From contig JAIOPN010000006.1 of assembly GCA_021413865.1 (NCBI GenBank), positions 1 to 41,408 of the forward strand: 41,408 nucleotides of DNA. Reading direction: 5' to 3'. The stretch is from Planctomycetota bacterium. GTDB lineage: Bacteria; Planctomycetota; Phycisphaerae; Phycisphaerales; Phycisphaeraceae. A program made the translations under genes and the position numbers. The notes beneath the pieces are model-generated. The model was not told where the DNA came from, did no database searches, and saw only the letters and a program-made list of their open reading frames with translations. Below are positions 20,917 through 29,638 of this stretch, piece after piece; position 1 is the first letter of the stretch; the number at the start of each line of letters is the position of its first letter.

Positions 20917-21795
20917 CTACACCGCCTCGAAACCCAATTCATCCACCGCCCTGCGGTACTCGTCCAGCACATCATCCTCCGAGACGAACGGCTTGTACAC
21001 GAGCCGCGTGCGGAAGGTGTACGGCGCGCCGACGCGGTACGCCGACTCGGGGATGAGCCATTCAAAATCCCACGCCGGGCAGGCCATGCCGGGAAGCAGG
21101 CTCCCCCCACCGCCGCTGGGCGAGAGGAAGAAACGCAGCCACCGCGGCGTGTCGAAGATGAGGATGAGGACCATGCGGTCGAGCCGGCCGAAGTAGAACG
21201 GCAGATCGAACCGCTGCCCGATGCGGTCCACGTGGAACGGCTCGGGGTAGCCGCGCGAGTGGTCCTGCTTCGGTGGGATTTCGAGCTGGTCGTCGGGGAT
21301 GTAGGACGGGGCGATGTTCGACCCGTACCCGTGTTTGGGGGAGATGTAATCGAGCCAACGGCCGTTGGAGAGAAAGTTAATGCGCGGGTCCGCCGGCGAG
21401 TTCATGTAACAGCACCAGGAGACCTCGCGGTATCCCTTCCCCGGGCCGGCGTGCCGCAGCAGCCGGTCGGCGTGATCGGTGATGGTGAGCGAATGGTCAA
21501 CGTAGTGCGGCGGCGAGACGCGGTACACCCCGCGCCGCTCGGTGGTGACGCCGTCGGCGAGCGGGCGCACGAGGGCGACGGTGGTGTCGTCCACCACCTC
21601 GACGTGCGGGCGCGTGCCGCGCAGCTCGCCGGCGATGAGCCCCGCGTAGGAATTGCCGAAACAGTTGAAGACGCGGTGCTTCGACGCGAGCGACCAGAGG
21701 CCCGAATACTGCCGCCCGCCCACGCCGTCACGCGAGTCGTCGCCGACGACGGCCTGCAGGTCGCCCGCCTGGATCATGTGGCAATTGGGCCGCAC
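20917..21795 (-). CDS. conserved-looking hypothetical protein
   Basis: A 292-residue protein with no family recognised. It has no signal peptide or membrane segment. It is rich in aromatic residues and beta-prone segments (EVVDDTTVALVRP, RFDLPFYFGRLDRMVLILIFDTPRWLRFFLSP), suggesting a beta-sandwich. The pattern of PSYIPDDQLEIPP and PAWDFEWLIP resembles sugar-active or lectin-like proteins only in general character. GTG at 21795 preceded by GGAGG at six bases is preferred over an upstream ATG at 21840. It lies upstream of the fucosidase on the same strand, with copy C between, so a glycan role is possible but unproven. Confidence 0.7.
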   Translation of the reverse strand: MRPNCHMIQAGDLQAVVGDDSRDGVGGRQYSGLWSLASKHRVFNCFGNSYAGLIAGELRGTRPHVEVVDDTTVALVRPLADGVTTERRGVYRVSPPHYVDHSLTITDHADRLLRHAGPGKGYREVSWCCYMNSPADPRINFLSNGRWLDYISPKHGYGSNIAPSYIPDDQLEIPPKQDHSRGYPEPFHVDRIGQRFDLPFYFGRLDRMVLILIFDTPRWLRFFLSPSGGGGSLLPGMACPAWDFEWLIPESAYRVGAPYTFRTRLVYKPFVSEDDVLDEYRRAVDELGFEAV

Positions 21796-21856
21796 GCGAG
21801 ACCTCCCATGACAGGGCACAGCGGGGAGGAATCGTAACACCGAATGGGTGCGGGGA

Positions 21857-22036
21857 GGTGTTTCCCCCTCTCCCTCCGGGAGAGGGCCGGGGTGAGGGGA
21901 TCACCGGCCGGCTGGTTTTCGCGGCTATGCAAATAATCTCACAGATGATCGGCGTGAACGGTGACTCCATCCGGCCCGAGGTTCCCTCACCCGTCGGCGA
22001 AGACGCCGACACCCTCTCCCGAAGAGAGAGGGAAAA
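21857..22036. repeat. CCCTCTCCC-family inverted repeat pair
   Basis: CCCCCTCTCCCTCCGGGAGA with GGGGTGAGGGG (21860-21899) is answered by a roughly reverse-complementary CCCTCACCC...CCCTCTCCCGAAGAGAGAGGG at 21983-22032. Each half is itself a hairpin. It fills the 245-base gap between two leftward genes. Similar short hairpins occur at 22848-22872. Confidence 0.65.
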
Positions 22037-22040
22037 ACAA

Positions 22041-22676
22041 TCACGGCCCGGCGCTGGGGATCGGCACCTCCGCCTGCGCGGAGGGCACCGGCTGCGGCTC
22101 CAGATCGCTGCGCAGCGTCGGGGCGCGCGGCGCGGGGGCGGCGTCGGCGTGCTGGGTGTCGGGTGCGTCGGCGTTGGGGTTCTGCACCACGGGTCTGCGC
22201 TGCGGATCGACCGAGCGCTGCAGCTTGCTGACCAGCGTGCCGTTCACGCGGTTGTACAGGTCGATGGTGCCCTGCTCGGTGAACTGCGACGGGATGCGGG
22301 CGCGGAAGAGGCCGCGGTTGGGGTTGTACCAGAACGAGGCCTGGTCCGGCCCGTCGATGATCGGGTCGGGCGGCTGGTCGTGCATGTCGCCCTCGGGCGC
22401 GACGTCCAGCCAGGGCTGCGTGGGCGGGGCGAGCGCGTTCAACGGCCGGCCGTCGATGAACCACTTCACCGCGATCACCTTCGGGAAGCCCTGCTCGCCG
22501 GTCTCCGATTCCGACAGCGCGCCGCGGAGCAACGCCTGCTCCTGGAGCTGCGCCAGGGCCGTGTGGACCTGCTGCACCTGGATGAGGCTGCGCTGGTCGT
22601 GGCGGTAGTGGAGGATGATCGCGCCCAACATACAGGCGAGCATCAACGCGATGAGGGTGTCAACGATTAGGCGCAT
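22041..22676 (-). CDS. single-pass membrane protein, hypothetical (pseudopilin-like N-terminus)
   Basis: A 211-residue protein with one N-terminal membrane segment (residues 5-23, [20 protein letters not shown]). A helix rich in Gln and Leu follows ([25 protein letters not shown]), an arrangement like type II secretion pseudopilins, but no clear prepilin peptidase site is visible. The mature part contains [18 protein letters not shown] and a Pro/Ala-rich C-terminal tail. The function is unknown; location on the outer face of the inner membrane is inferred. Confidence 0.7.
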   Translation of the reverse strand: MRLIVDTLIALMLACMLGAIILHYRHDQRSLIQVQQVHTALAQLQEQALLRGALSESETGEQGFPKVIAVKWFIDGRPLNALAPPTQPWLDVAPEGDMHDQPPDPIIDGPDQASFWYNPNRGLFRARIPSQFTEQGTIDLYNRVNGTLVSKLQRSVDPQRRPVVQNPNADAPDTQHADAAPAPRAPTLRSDLEPQPVPSAQAEVPIPSAGP

Positions 22677-22847
22677 GCCAAAGCCCGGGACCCGGGGGTT
22701 TCGCCGATACGCGGACCGATACCGCTGTGAGATCGGCTGTCCGAGGGTCCGGGAATAGCACCGGCGTGGTTATCGCGGCCCACGCGGCGCGATGCGTGAA
22801 CCGGCGGCGGCAAAGACGGCGCAGGCGTTACAGACGGCACGCGTCGG

Positions 22848-22872
22848 CCCCCTCTCCCGGCGGGTGAGGGGG
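22848..22872. repeat. short CCCTCTCCC-family hairpin
   Basis: CCCCCTCTCCC and GGGTGAGGGGG form a compact hairpin in the 250-base gap between divergent genes. It belongs to the same family as the pair at 21857-22036. Nothing else is recognised in this gap apart from GC-rich hairpin-prone sequence. Confidence 0.5.
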
Positions 22873-22925
22873 CGGGACCGGCTCCTCAACGCATTACAAT
22901 CACCCACCACACACCGGAACACGAC

Positions 22926-23273
22926 ATGGCCACCATCCTCCTGCTCGTCATCTCCAACATCTTCATGACCTTCGCGTGGTACGGCCACCTGAAGAACCAC
23001 AAGAGCTCGGCTCTGTGGATCGTCATCCTGGCGAGCTGGGGCATCGCGTTCTTCGAGTACTGCTTCCAGGTGCCCGCCAACCGCATGGGGGCGAAGGCGG
23101 GCTTCGCCACGGCGGAGCTCAAGACTATTCAGGAGGTCATCACGCTCCTGGTCTTCGTGGTCTTCTCGTGGCTGTATATGGGCGAGACGCTCAAATGGAA
23201 CCACGCGGTGGGCTTCGCGCTGATCGCGGCGGGCGCGGCGTTCGTCTTCGCCCCGTGGGCGGCGCGGGTGTGA
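22926..23273 (+). CDS. DUF486 family inner membrane protein
   Basis: A 115-residue protein of the DUF486 family, a small relative of the drug/metabolite transporter superfamily. Four membrane helices are visible (ATILLLVISNIFMTFAWYGHL; ALWIVILASWGIAFFEYCFQ; ELKTIQEVITLLVFVVFSWLYMG; WNHAVGFALIAAGAAFVFAP). The conserved VPANRMGA between helices 2 and 3 is the family signature. Transport substrate, if any, is unknown. It is monocistronic and followed by a large hairpin. Confidence 0.93.
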   Translation: MATILLLVISNIFMTFAWYGHLKNHKSSALWIVILASWGIAFFEYCFQVPANRMGAKAGFATAELKTIQEVITLLVFVVFSWLYMGETLKWNHAVGFALIAAGAAFVFAPWAARV

Positions 23274-23293
23274 GCCCTCTTGAATGATCGGTC

Positions 23294-23401
23294 CTATAGC
23301 CCCCGGCTCCGCTGGGGGGGCCGCGGGCGATCACCGGCAATCGTGAATCGCCGCGAGTAGGTTGACCCAACGAAGAACCCCCCGGCGGAGCCGGGGGCTA
23401 T
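23294..23401. repeat. long inverted repeat of the AGCCCCCGGC family
   Basis: TATAGCCCCCGGCTCCGCTG (from 23295) is answered by the complement at 23378-23401 with one mismatch over about 24 bp and a loop of nearly 60 bases. It lies between the convergent DUF486 and acyltransferase genes and could terminate both. Compact relatives lie at 26892-26924 and 29600-29632. Confidence 0.75.
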
Positions 23402-23419
23402 GGGATCAAACTTAGCGCC

Positions 23420-24718
23420 TCACACCATCAGCACCGCGGGGTTTTCCAGCAGCGACTTGAGCGTCTTGAGGTATTCCGCCGCCATCGCCCCGTCGATCAC
23501 GCGGTGGTCGGCGCTGAGCGTGCAGGTCATCTCCTGGCCGACCACGATCTGCCCGTCGCGCACGATCGGCTTGGTGATCGACGCCCCGACGGCGAGGATC
23601 GCCGCCTGCGGCGGGTTGATGATCGCCTCGAAGTGGTCCACGCCCAGCATCCCCAGGTTGGAGATGGTGAACGTGCCGTCGGACATCTCCTCGACGGTCA
23701 GCCCCTGCGTGCGCGCCTTCTCGGCCAGGTGCTTGACCTCGGCGTTGATGGTCCGCAGAGACTTGTTGTTCACGTCGCGCACGACGGGGACGACCAGGCC
23801 GCCGCCCTTTTCCGCCGGCAGCGCGACCGCCACGCCGATGTTCACCGCACCGTGCATCTGGATGCCCGCGTCGGTCCACGAGGCGTTGCAGCCCGGGTGG
23901 TTCAGCAGCGCCAGCGCCGCGGCGCGGACGACAAAATCGTTCACGCTGAGCTTGATGCCCTGCGACTCGAGCTGCTTCTTGGCCCCGCGCTCGCCCAGCA
24001 GCAGGTCCATGTTGACCGCCACCGTGACGGTGAAGTGCGGGATGGTCGTTTTCGATTCGAGCAGCCGGCGGGCGATGGTCTTGCGCATGTTCGTGACGGG
24101 GACGAGCAAGGACGAGAGCGCGGCGGTGGAGATGGCGGGTGGCGCGGGCTTGGCGGAGGCGGCGGGTTTCGCCCCGCCCGCCGGCGCTGCGGGCGCGGAG
24201 AGGACGTCGCGCTTGATGATCCGGCCATCCGGTCCGGTGCCCTTCACCCGCGCCAGGTCGATGCCCTTGTCGTCGGCGATCCGTTTGGCCAGCGGGCTGA
24301 CGCGCACGCGTGCCCCGCTGGTGGCGACGGCGGCCTCTTCGCCATCGTCTTCGGAGACGGCGGTCGCGGCGGCCGTCGTCGCCGGCGCGGCTTTGGGTGA
24401 AGCCGACGGCGCGGCCTTGGCGGCCGGTGCGGCGGCGGGCCTGCCCTGCACGGATTTGGCGGCGTCCTCCACGCTCTCGCCCTTCTGCGCCAGCACGAGG
24501 ATCAGCGCGCCTACCGCCAGCGTCTGCCCCTCCCCCGCGGCCAGCAGGGCGATCGTGCCGTCGTCGTACACCGGCAGCTCCATCGTCGCCTTGTCGGTCT
24601 CGACGTCGGCGACGACGTCGCCCGCCTTCACCTTGTCGCCGACCTTGACCTTCCACTTGACGAGCGTGCCCTCCTCCATCGTGTCCGACAGGCGGGGCAT
24701 GGTGATTTCGATTGGCAT
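23420..24718 (-). CDS. dihydrolipoamide acyltransferase (E2 of a 2-oxo acid dehydrogenase complex)
   Basis: A 432-residue E2 protein. The N-terminal lipoyl domain (1-78) carries Lys43 in ETDKATMELP, the lipoylation site. An Ala/Pro-rich linker follows, then a peripheral subunit-binding domain (about 137-172, VRVSPLAKRIADDKGIDL...GPDGRIIKRDV), a second linker and the catalytic domain, with His405 and Asp409 in HRVIDG. It transfers acyl groups to CoA; acetyl transfer in pyruvate dehydrogenase is most likely. The E1 and E3 genes are not next to it: flanking genes are a DUF486 protein and a divergent carbohydrate-type enzyme. The E2 role is secure, substrate choice less so. Confidence 0.93.
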   Translation of the reverse strand: MPIEITMPRLSDTMEEGTLVKWKVKVGDKVKAGDVVADVETDKATMELPVYDDGTIALLAAGEGQTLAVGALILVLAQKGESVEDAAKSVQGRPAAAPAAKAAPSASPKAAPATTAAATAVSEDDGEEAAVATSGARVRVSPLAKRIADDKGIDLARVKGTGPDGRIIKRDVLSAPAAPAGGAKPAASAKPAPPAISTAALSSLLVPVTNMRKTIARRLLESKTTIPHFTVTVAVNMDLLLGERGAKKQLESQGIKLSVNDFVVRAAALALLNHPGCNASWTDAGIQMHGAVNIGVAVALPAEKGGGLVVPVVRDVNNKSLRTINAEVKHLAEKARTQGLTVEEMSDGTFTISNLGMLGVDHFEAIINPPQAAILAVGASITKPIVRDGQIVVGQEMTCTLSADHRVIDGAMAAEYLKTLKSLLENPAVLMV

Positions 24719-24848
24719 GGGGGCGGCTCCACGTTCGCCGCCGGCTCCCCGGCGGCAACGCCAATCGTAGCGATCTTTCCGGCGGAGTCACGCGCCGATC
24801 CGCCCGGGTTATGCTGCCAATGTCCGATACCCGCCATAGGACTTCCCG

Positions 24849-26885
24849 ATGACCGTCCGCCTCCATAACGCCCCCTGCGACTACGCGCTCGCCCTCGCCT
24901 ACCGTGCCGACAACACGTGGCGTCCCCTGCCGTTGATACCCCGTGACGAAAGCTTCATCGGCGATGACGGGACCGTCCGCGCCACACTCCGCCTCGAGCC
25001 GCGCGCCGACCACACCGCCTTCGAGCTCTCGTTCACCTCGCGCCTGCGCACGCGGCTGCGTCTCTCGCTCGAGCTGTCCGTCGCGGCCGAGCCGTTCCAC
25101 ATCATCCCCGGCTTCCTCTGGGGCGACGGCAACCTCGCCCACTCGACGCCCGGCCTGATCCCCAACCTCACCACGCAACACGCGGGCAACATCTCCTGCT
25201 CCCCCTACTGGGAGTGCCGCGCCGATCGCGCGACGCACCCCGTCTCGCTGCTCATCACGCCGGGCGTCGTCGCAGCGGTGTCGATCGATCCCTACAGCGA
25301 GGGCAAACCCTATGGTGACGGGGCCGATGATTTCATCCGCAACGGCGTGTTCGCCCAGGTCGCGGCCGACGGCGCGCCCGACGCCTGCGGCGTCACACTG
25401 GGTTACGGCAACCTCCCGAAAACCTTCCGCCTCTCCGAGCAGTTCCTCCCCTCCACCGCTCACTTCATCACCGCCGGCGTTGCGCGGGGCAAGCTCTTCC
25501 TCTTCCCCGCTTCGTCACGCCTCGACGCCCACCGTGTCATCCGCCACCTCTACGACGACCTGCGCGACACCCCGCGCCCGCCGATCTCCCCCGAACGCGC
25601 CGCACGCGACATCGTGGACGCCTTCCTCGACGTGAACTGGCACGGCGCCGACGGGAAGAACGGCGACGGCTCCTCATCCGGCGTCGCGTCGCCCTACTTC
25701 GGCGGCAAGCCGTTCATTGAAAACTTCGCCAACATGCGCTGCATGGACGAGCAGAAGACGCACCTCATCGCCTGGCGCACCGCCCCCGAGATCGGCTGGA
25801 CCGGCGGGGCCGTGCTCGGATATCCCCTGCTCGCCGCGGGCCACCGCTTCAACAATCCGGTGGCCGTTGAGCGTGGGTTGTACAAGCTCGACTGGGTCGC
25901 CAACGCCTACAACCCCGCCTCCGGCCTGCTCTGGGACGTCTCGGGGAAAAACGAGGGCACGCGCCTCAACTGGTGGTGGAGCGGGCCGCTCACCAGCGAC
26001 GCCCACTTCGCCTACACCAACGGCTCGGCGCTCTCCTACCTCCTGCGTGGGGCGCTCTACACCCGCGACACCATGAAGCTCCCCGCGGAGCGCACCACCA
26101 AGTGGATCGACACCTCGGTCAAGGCGCTCGACACGATTATCCAACTGCAACTGCCGAATGGCTCCTTCGGGTGCAGCTACGCCGGTGACCGCCGCGCGAT
26201 CCTCGAGCCGCTGGGCTTCGCCGGGGCGTGGTTCCTCCCCGCCCTCGCGCTGGCGCACCGCATCACTGGCGAGAAGCGGTTCCTCGACGCCGCGCTGCGC
26301 AGCCTGCCCTTCTACCACCACTCGGTGCGCGGGCTGGACTGCTGGGGCACGCCGATGGACGCCTGGCGGGCGCACGATTCCGAGGGCGTCCTTGGGTTCA
26401 TCCGCGGGGTGCTCCTGCTGCACGAGACCACACGCGACCCGGCGTTGCTGAGGCTCGCCTCCGACGGCGCGGAATACGAGTACCTCTGGCGGTACGCCTA
26501 CAACACCCGCCCGCAGTGCCGCCCGCTCAAGGGCTCGCACTGGAACGCCTGCGGCGGCACGATCACCAACGCCAGCGGTGCGAACGTGCACACCATGGGC
26601 GTCTATCTCTCGCGCGAGCTCATCGAACTCGCACGGCTCACCGGCGACGACTACCACGCCAGGCGCGGGATCGATGGCCTGAACTACGGCGTGAACTGCG
26701 CCTCGCTCTACCCCGACGCCGCGGGCTACGGCCGGGCCTGCGTCCTCACCGAACGCTTCTGCGCCAGCGACGGCATGACCGTCGAGACCTACCCCGACGG
26801 CTCGCCGGCGAGTATCTGGTTCAGCTACAACGCCTGGTCCGCCGCCGCCGTCCTCGAGGGCGCACTCGCGTGCCTGGATATGTGA
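24849..26885 (+). CDS. large six-hairpin-glycosidase-like protein, hypothetical
   Basis: A 678-residue protein without signal peptide. The N-terminal third (1-250) is beta-rich. The rest shows helical repeats with conserved aromatic/acidic patches typical of (alpha/alpha)6 barrels: EIGWTGGAVLGYPLLAAGHRF, QLQLPNGSFGCSYAGDRRA, FAGAWFLPALALAHRITGEKRFLDAALRS and NACGGTITNASGANVHTMG. This architecture is common in glycoside hydrolases and polysaccharide-processing enzymes, but I do not recognise a numbered family. Cytoplasmic action on sugars is inferred. ATG at 24849 is the first in-frame start and lies 130 bases from the divergent E2 gene. A hairpin follows the stop. Confidence 0.75.
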   Translation: MTVRLHNAPCDYALALAYRADNTWRPLPLIPRDESFIGDDGTVRATLRLEPRADHTAFELSFTSRLRTRLRLSLELSVAAEPFHIIPGFLWGDGNLAHSTPGLIPNLTTQHAGNISCSPYWECRADRATHPVSLLITPGVVAAVSIDPYSEGKPYGDGADDFIRNGVFAQVAADGAPDACGVTLGYGNLPKTFRLSEQFLPSTAHFITAGVARGKLFLFPASSRLDAHRVIRHLYDDLRDTPRPPISPERAARDIVDAFLDVNWHGADGKNGDGSSSGVASPYFGGKPFIENFANMRCMDEQKTHLIAWRTAPEIGWTGGAVLGYPLLAAGHRFNNPVAVERGLYKLDWVANAYNPASGLLWDVSGKNEGTRLNWWWSGPLTSDAHFAYTNGSALSYLLRGALYTRDTMKLPAERTTKWIDTSVKALDTIIQLQLPNGSFGCSYAGDRRAILEPLGFAGAWFLPALALAHRITGEKRFLDAALRSLPFYHHSVRGLDCWGTPMDAWRAHDSEGVLGFIRGVLLLHETTRDPALLRLASDGAEYEYLWRYAYNTRPQCRPLKGSHWNACGGTITNASGANVHTMGVYLSRELIELARLTGDDYHARRGIDGLNYGVNCASLYPDAAGYGRACVLTERFCASDGMTVETYPDGSPASIWFSYNAWSAAAVLEGALACLDM

Positions 26886-26891
26886 CCTCTT

Positions 26892-26924
26892 CCCATGGCC
26901 CCCGGCCGAGCCGGGGGCTATGGG
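26892..26924 (+). terminator. hairpin of the AGCCCCCGGC family after the six-hairpin-type gene
   Basis: CCCATGGCCCCCGGC and GCCGGGGGCTATGGG pair around CGA with one G-T mismatch, six bases after the stop codon. No T-run follows. It is a compact member of the repeat family at 23294-23401 and may end transcription. Confidence 0.6.
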
Positions 26925-27055
26925 ACGGATTTCACACGACCGGCGGAATCGAAAACGATAATTCCGCTTCCCGCCCCGCGCCCCGCGCATTATGCTCAGG
27001 GATGCCGGATCACGGCTCCCCCCGCATCTCGTCGCTTAACAGGAGGCGGAATCAC

Positions 27056-29563
27056 ATGGCCACGCCACGAACAAAACGCGTCGCGAAGCGGGCACACGCC
27101 CCCATCCTGTTCGAGCCGCTCGAGGGCCGAGCGCTGCTCTCGGGCGGGACGATCAGCGGCGTCGCGTTCAACGACCTCAACTCCAACGGCGCCCAGGGCG
27201 CGGGCGAGCCGGGCGTCGCCGATGTGACCGTCTTTCTCGACATCGACAACAGCGGCGGCCTCAACGCCGGCGACACCTCGACCACCACCGACGGCAACGG
27301 CAACTACACCTTCACCGACCTGACGCCCGGCGACTACACCGTCCGCCAGGTCGCCCCCGCCAACACCACGCCGACCGCGCCGCAGTACAGCGTGTTGCTC
27401 ACCACCGGCAACCAGGTCGGCACCGTCAACGGCGACCACACCGGCTACGGCTTCGGCGCGCTAAGCCTCAACGCCGCCCAGACGCAGCTCACTATCGATA
27501 TCGCCTTCGCCAGCCTCACCAGCGCCACCAACGGCATCCACATCCACCGCGGCGCTGCCGGCGCCAACGGCTCGATCATCTACGACTTCGTCAACCTGCT
27601 GGGTTTGTCCAACGGCTTCCCCTCGCCGGTCACGGGAACCGTCGCCTTCAGCCCCTCCGACGTGACCGACCTGAACTCGCTGAACATGTACGTCAACATC
27701 CACACCACCACCAACGGCAGCGGCGAGGTGCGCGGGCAGATCGTCCAGCAGAACGCCTACACCATCCACATCGCCGGCACCGAGACCGTCAGCGGGCGCG
27801 ACTTCGCCAACGCGGATGTGCCCGCCGGCGAGCCGGAGATCGACGTGTCGGGCAACGACATCGACATCTCCAACGCCGACGCGACGCCCGCCAGCGGGGA
27901 CGGCACGGACTTCGGGACGACCGTCGTGGGGGCGACAAAGATTCAGCACACCTTCAAGGTCGAGAACAGTGGCGCGGTTGATCTGACGCTCAGCGCCCCC
28001 GCGCTGCCAGACGGCTTCATCCTCGACGAGGGATTAGACGCCACGATCGGCCCGGGCCAGTCCGACACGTTCACCGTCGGCCTGCCCACGACAGCGCAGG
28101 GCGCCTTCGCCGGCGACATCAGCATCACCAACAACTCCAGCGACAGCCCCTACACCTTCGCGATCGCCGGCACGGTCGACCCCGCAATCCGCGTCGCCAT
28201 CACCTCGATCGCCGTCCCCAGGGACGCGACGATCCTCGTGCCCGGCGACAGCGTCACCATGACGGTGCAGCTCACAGCCGTGGGCGCGGACGTCAGCGGC
28301 GAGGGCACGCTCGACCTCCTGCTCGTCCCGCAGGGGCAGGAGGACGGCACGGTGGTCGCCAGCAAGACCGGTTCCATCTCGCTCAAGCCCGGCGGCAAGC
28401 CGGTCACGCTCAAGATCAAGCTTCCCGTCACCGCGGGGGTGGACCCGGGCCTCTGGAACCTCCAGGCGCGGGCCACGCTGCCGGACCAGGTGGCGTCGGA
28501 CATCACCGACACGCCGTTCGACATCGAGTACATGGCCGGAGAAGTCGGCGGGCGGAAGAACGTCAAGCTCCAGCTCACCGACGGCGACGGCACGCCCGTC
28601 ACGATCATGCTGCCCGGCGGCGGCACGGCGACGCTCTCGAGCGACGACAGCCCCATCCTCACGGTGGACGGCGCCGACGCCACGCGCACGCTGACCATCT
28701 CCACCAAGAAATCCAAGACCGGCGGGGACGACCGCGCGACGGTCGGCGGCGTTGTCGTGAACTCCGCGCTCAAGACGCTCACGGCGGCGAAGATCGACGT
28801 GGACGGCGACGTGACGTTTCACAGCACCGTTGCGGCCGTCACGCTGGGCGACATCGCCGAGGGTCACGACCTAGCCATCGAAGGGACCACGGGCCAGGCG
28901 TCGCTCACCCTCGGGGCGCTCAGCGGCGTGCGGGTGATTTCCGCGATGGCGTTCAAGCAGGCGACGGTCATCGAGTGGCTCGACGGCGCCGGCAGCGGCT
29001 CGCTCGCCGCGCCGGGCCTGGAAAAACTCACCGTCAAGGGGGACAAGACCCGCGCCAAGATCGGCGACCTCGAGGCCGACATCACGCTGAGCGACCCGGC
29101 GCTCACACTCAAGAGCCTGACCGTCCCCGGCGCATTCCGCGGCACGCTCCGCACGGCGGGGAACCTGGGCACGCTGACCTTCGGCCAGTTGGACACCGCC
29201 AACATCTACGCCGGCCTCGCCGTCGCGCCGGCGGGCGCGCTGCCCACCGCCGGCGAGCTGCTCAACACCACCGGCCAGATCGCCGGCGTGACCGTCAAGG
29301 GGATCAAGAACGTGGCCGACGGCTTCATCGCCAGCGTCATCGCCGCCGACTTCATCAAGTCGGTGGTGGTCAAGGACGTGGTGCTGACCGACGGCGTCGC
29401 CGAGTTCGGCGTGGAGGCGCACAAGATCAAGTCCTACCAGCGCAAGACCACCGGCGCGCCGACCTTCTCGCTGCCCACGCGGCTGGTGAAGCTCGACAAC
29501 ACGATCGGCACGATCGACGACGCCGACACCCCCGGCGACGATTTCGTCGTGCGGATCGTGTGA
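27056..29563 (+). CDS. planctomycete surface protein with SdrD-B-like and CHRD domains
   Basis: An 835-residue secreted-type protein. After a basic N-terminus comes EPLEGRALLSG (20-30), the planctomycete motif usually written LExRxLLS and found at the start of their surface proteins in place of a classical signal. Domains in order: SdrD-B-like repeat (about 32-100, GVAFNDLNSNGAQGAGEPGV with DxDNSG calcium loops); CHRD domain (about 135-230, IHIHRGAAGANG and VNIHTTTNGSGEVRGQI); the SdrD closing strand YTIHIAGTETVSGRDFAN; a choice-of-anchor D/ASH-like domain (about 255-375, DFGTTVVGATKIQHTFKVEN); and beta-rich repeats. It probably sits in the cell envelope. AGGAGG nine bases before the ATG fixes the start. 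A longer frame upstream covers the neighbouring gene and is discarded. Confidence 0.88.
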   Translation: MATPRTKRVAKRAHAPILFEPLEGRALLSGGTISGVAFNDLNSNGAQGAGEPGVADVTVFLDIDNSGGLNAGDTSTTTDGNGNYTFTDLTPGDYTVRQVAPANTTPTAPQYSVLLTTGNQVGTVNGDHTGYGFGALSLNAAQTQLTIDIAFASLTSATNGIHIHRGAAGANGSIIYDFVNLLGLSNGFPSPVTGTVAFSPSDVTDLNSLNMYVNIHTTTNGSGEVRGQIVQQNAYTIHIAGTETVSGRDFANADVPAGEPEIDVSGNDIDISNADATPASGDGTDFGTTVVGATKIQHTFKVENSGAVDLTLSAPALPDGFILDEGLDATIGPGQSDTFTVGLPTTAQGAFAGDISITNNSSDSPYTFAIAGTVDPAIRVAITSIAVPRDATILVPGDSVTMTVQLTAVGADVSGEGTLDLLLVPQGQEDGTVVASKTGSISLKPGGKPVTLKIKLPVTAGVDPGLWNLQARATLPDQVASDITDTPFDIEYMAGEVGGRKNVKLQLTDGDGTPVTIMLPGGGTATLSSDDSPILTVDGADATRTLTISTKKSKTGGDDRATVGGVVVNSALKTLTAAKIDVDGDVTFHSTVAAVTLGDIAEGHDLAIEGTTGQASLTLGALSGVRVISAMAFKQATVIEWLDGAGSGSLAAPGLEKLTVKGDKTRAKIGDLEADITLSDPALTLKSLTVPGAFRGTLRTAGNLGTLTFGQLDTANIYAGLAVAPAGALPTAGELLNTTGQIAGVTVKGIKNVADGFIASVIAADFIKSVVVKDVVLTDGVAEFGVEAHKIKSYQRKTTGAPTFSLPTRLVKLDNTIGTIDDADTPGDDFVVRIV

Positions 29564-29599
29564 GAGCCGTTGTGGTGGGGGGGGGACGTGTGCGTCTTT

Positions 29600-29632
29600 C
29601 CCATAGGCCCCGGCTCGGTCGGGGGCTTATGG
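29600..29632. terminator. hairpin of the AGCCCCCGGC family between convergent genes
   Basis: CCCATAGGCCCCGGC and GTCGGGGGCTTATGG pair imperfectly around TCG. It lies between the surface protein stop (29563) and the histidine kinase stop (29639), the expected place for a two-way terminator. Confidence 0.55.
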
Positions 29633-29638
29633 CATAGC

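Noticed and set aside
23412-25463. A 683-codon reverse frame over the E2 gene and its divergent neighbour
   Set aside because: It reads as low-complexity Arg/Gly sequence and is explained by codon bias of the E2 gene in a shifted frame.
26228-29563. A 1111-codon frame ending in the surface protein
   Set aside because: The first 276 codons overlap the six-hairpin-type gene in another frame. AGGAGG and the conserved N-terminal motif place the true start at 27056.
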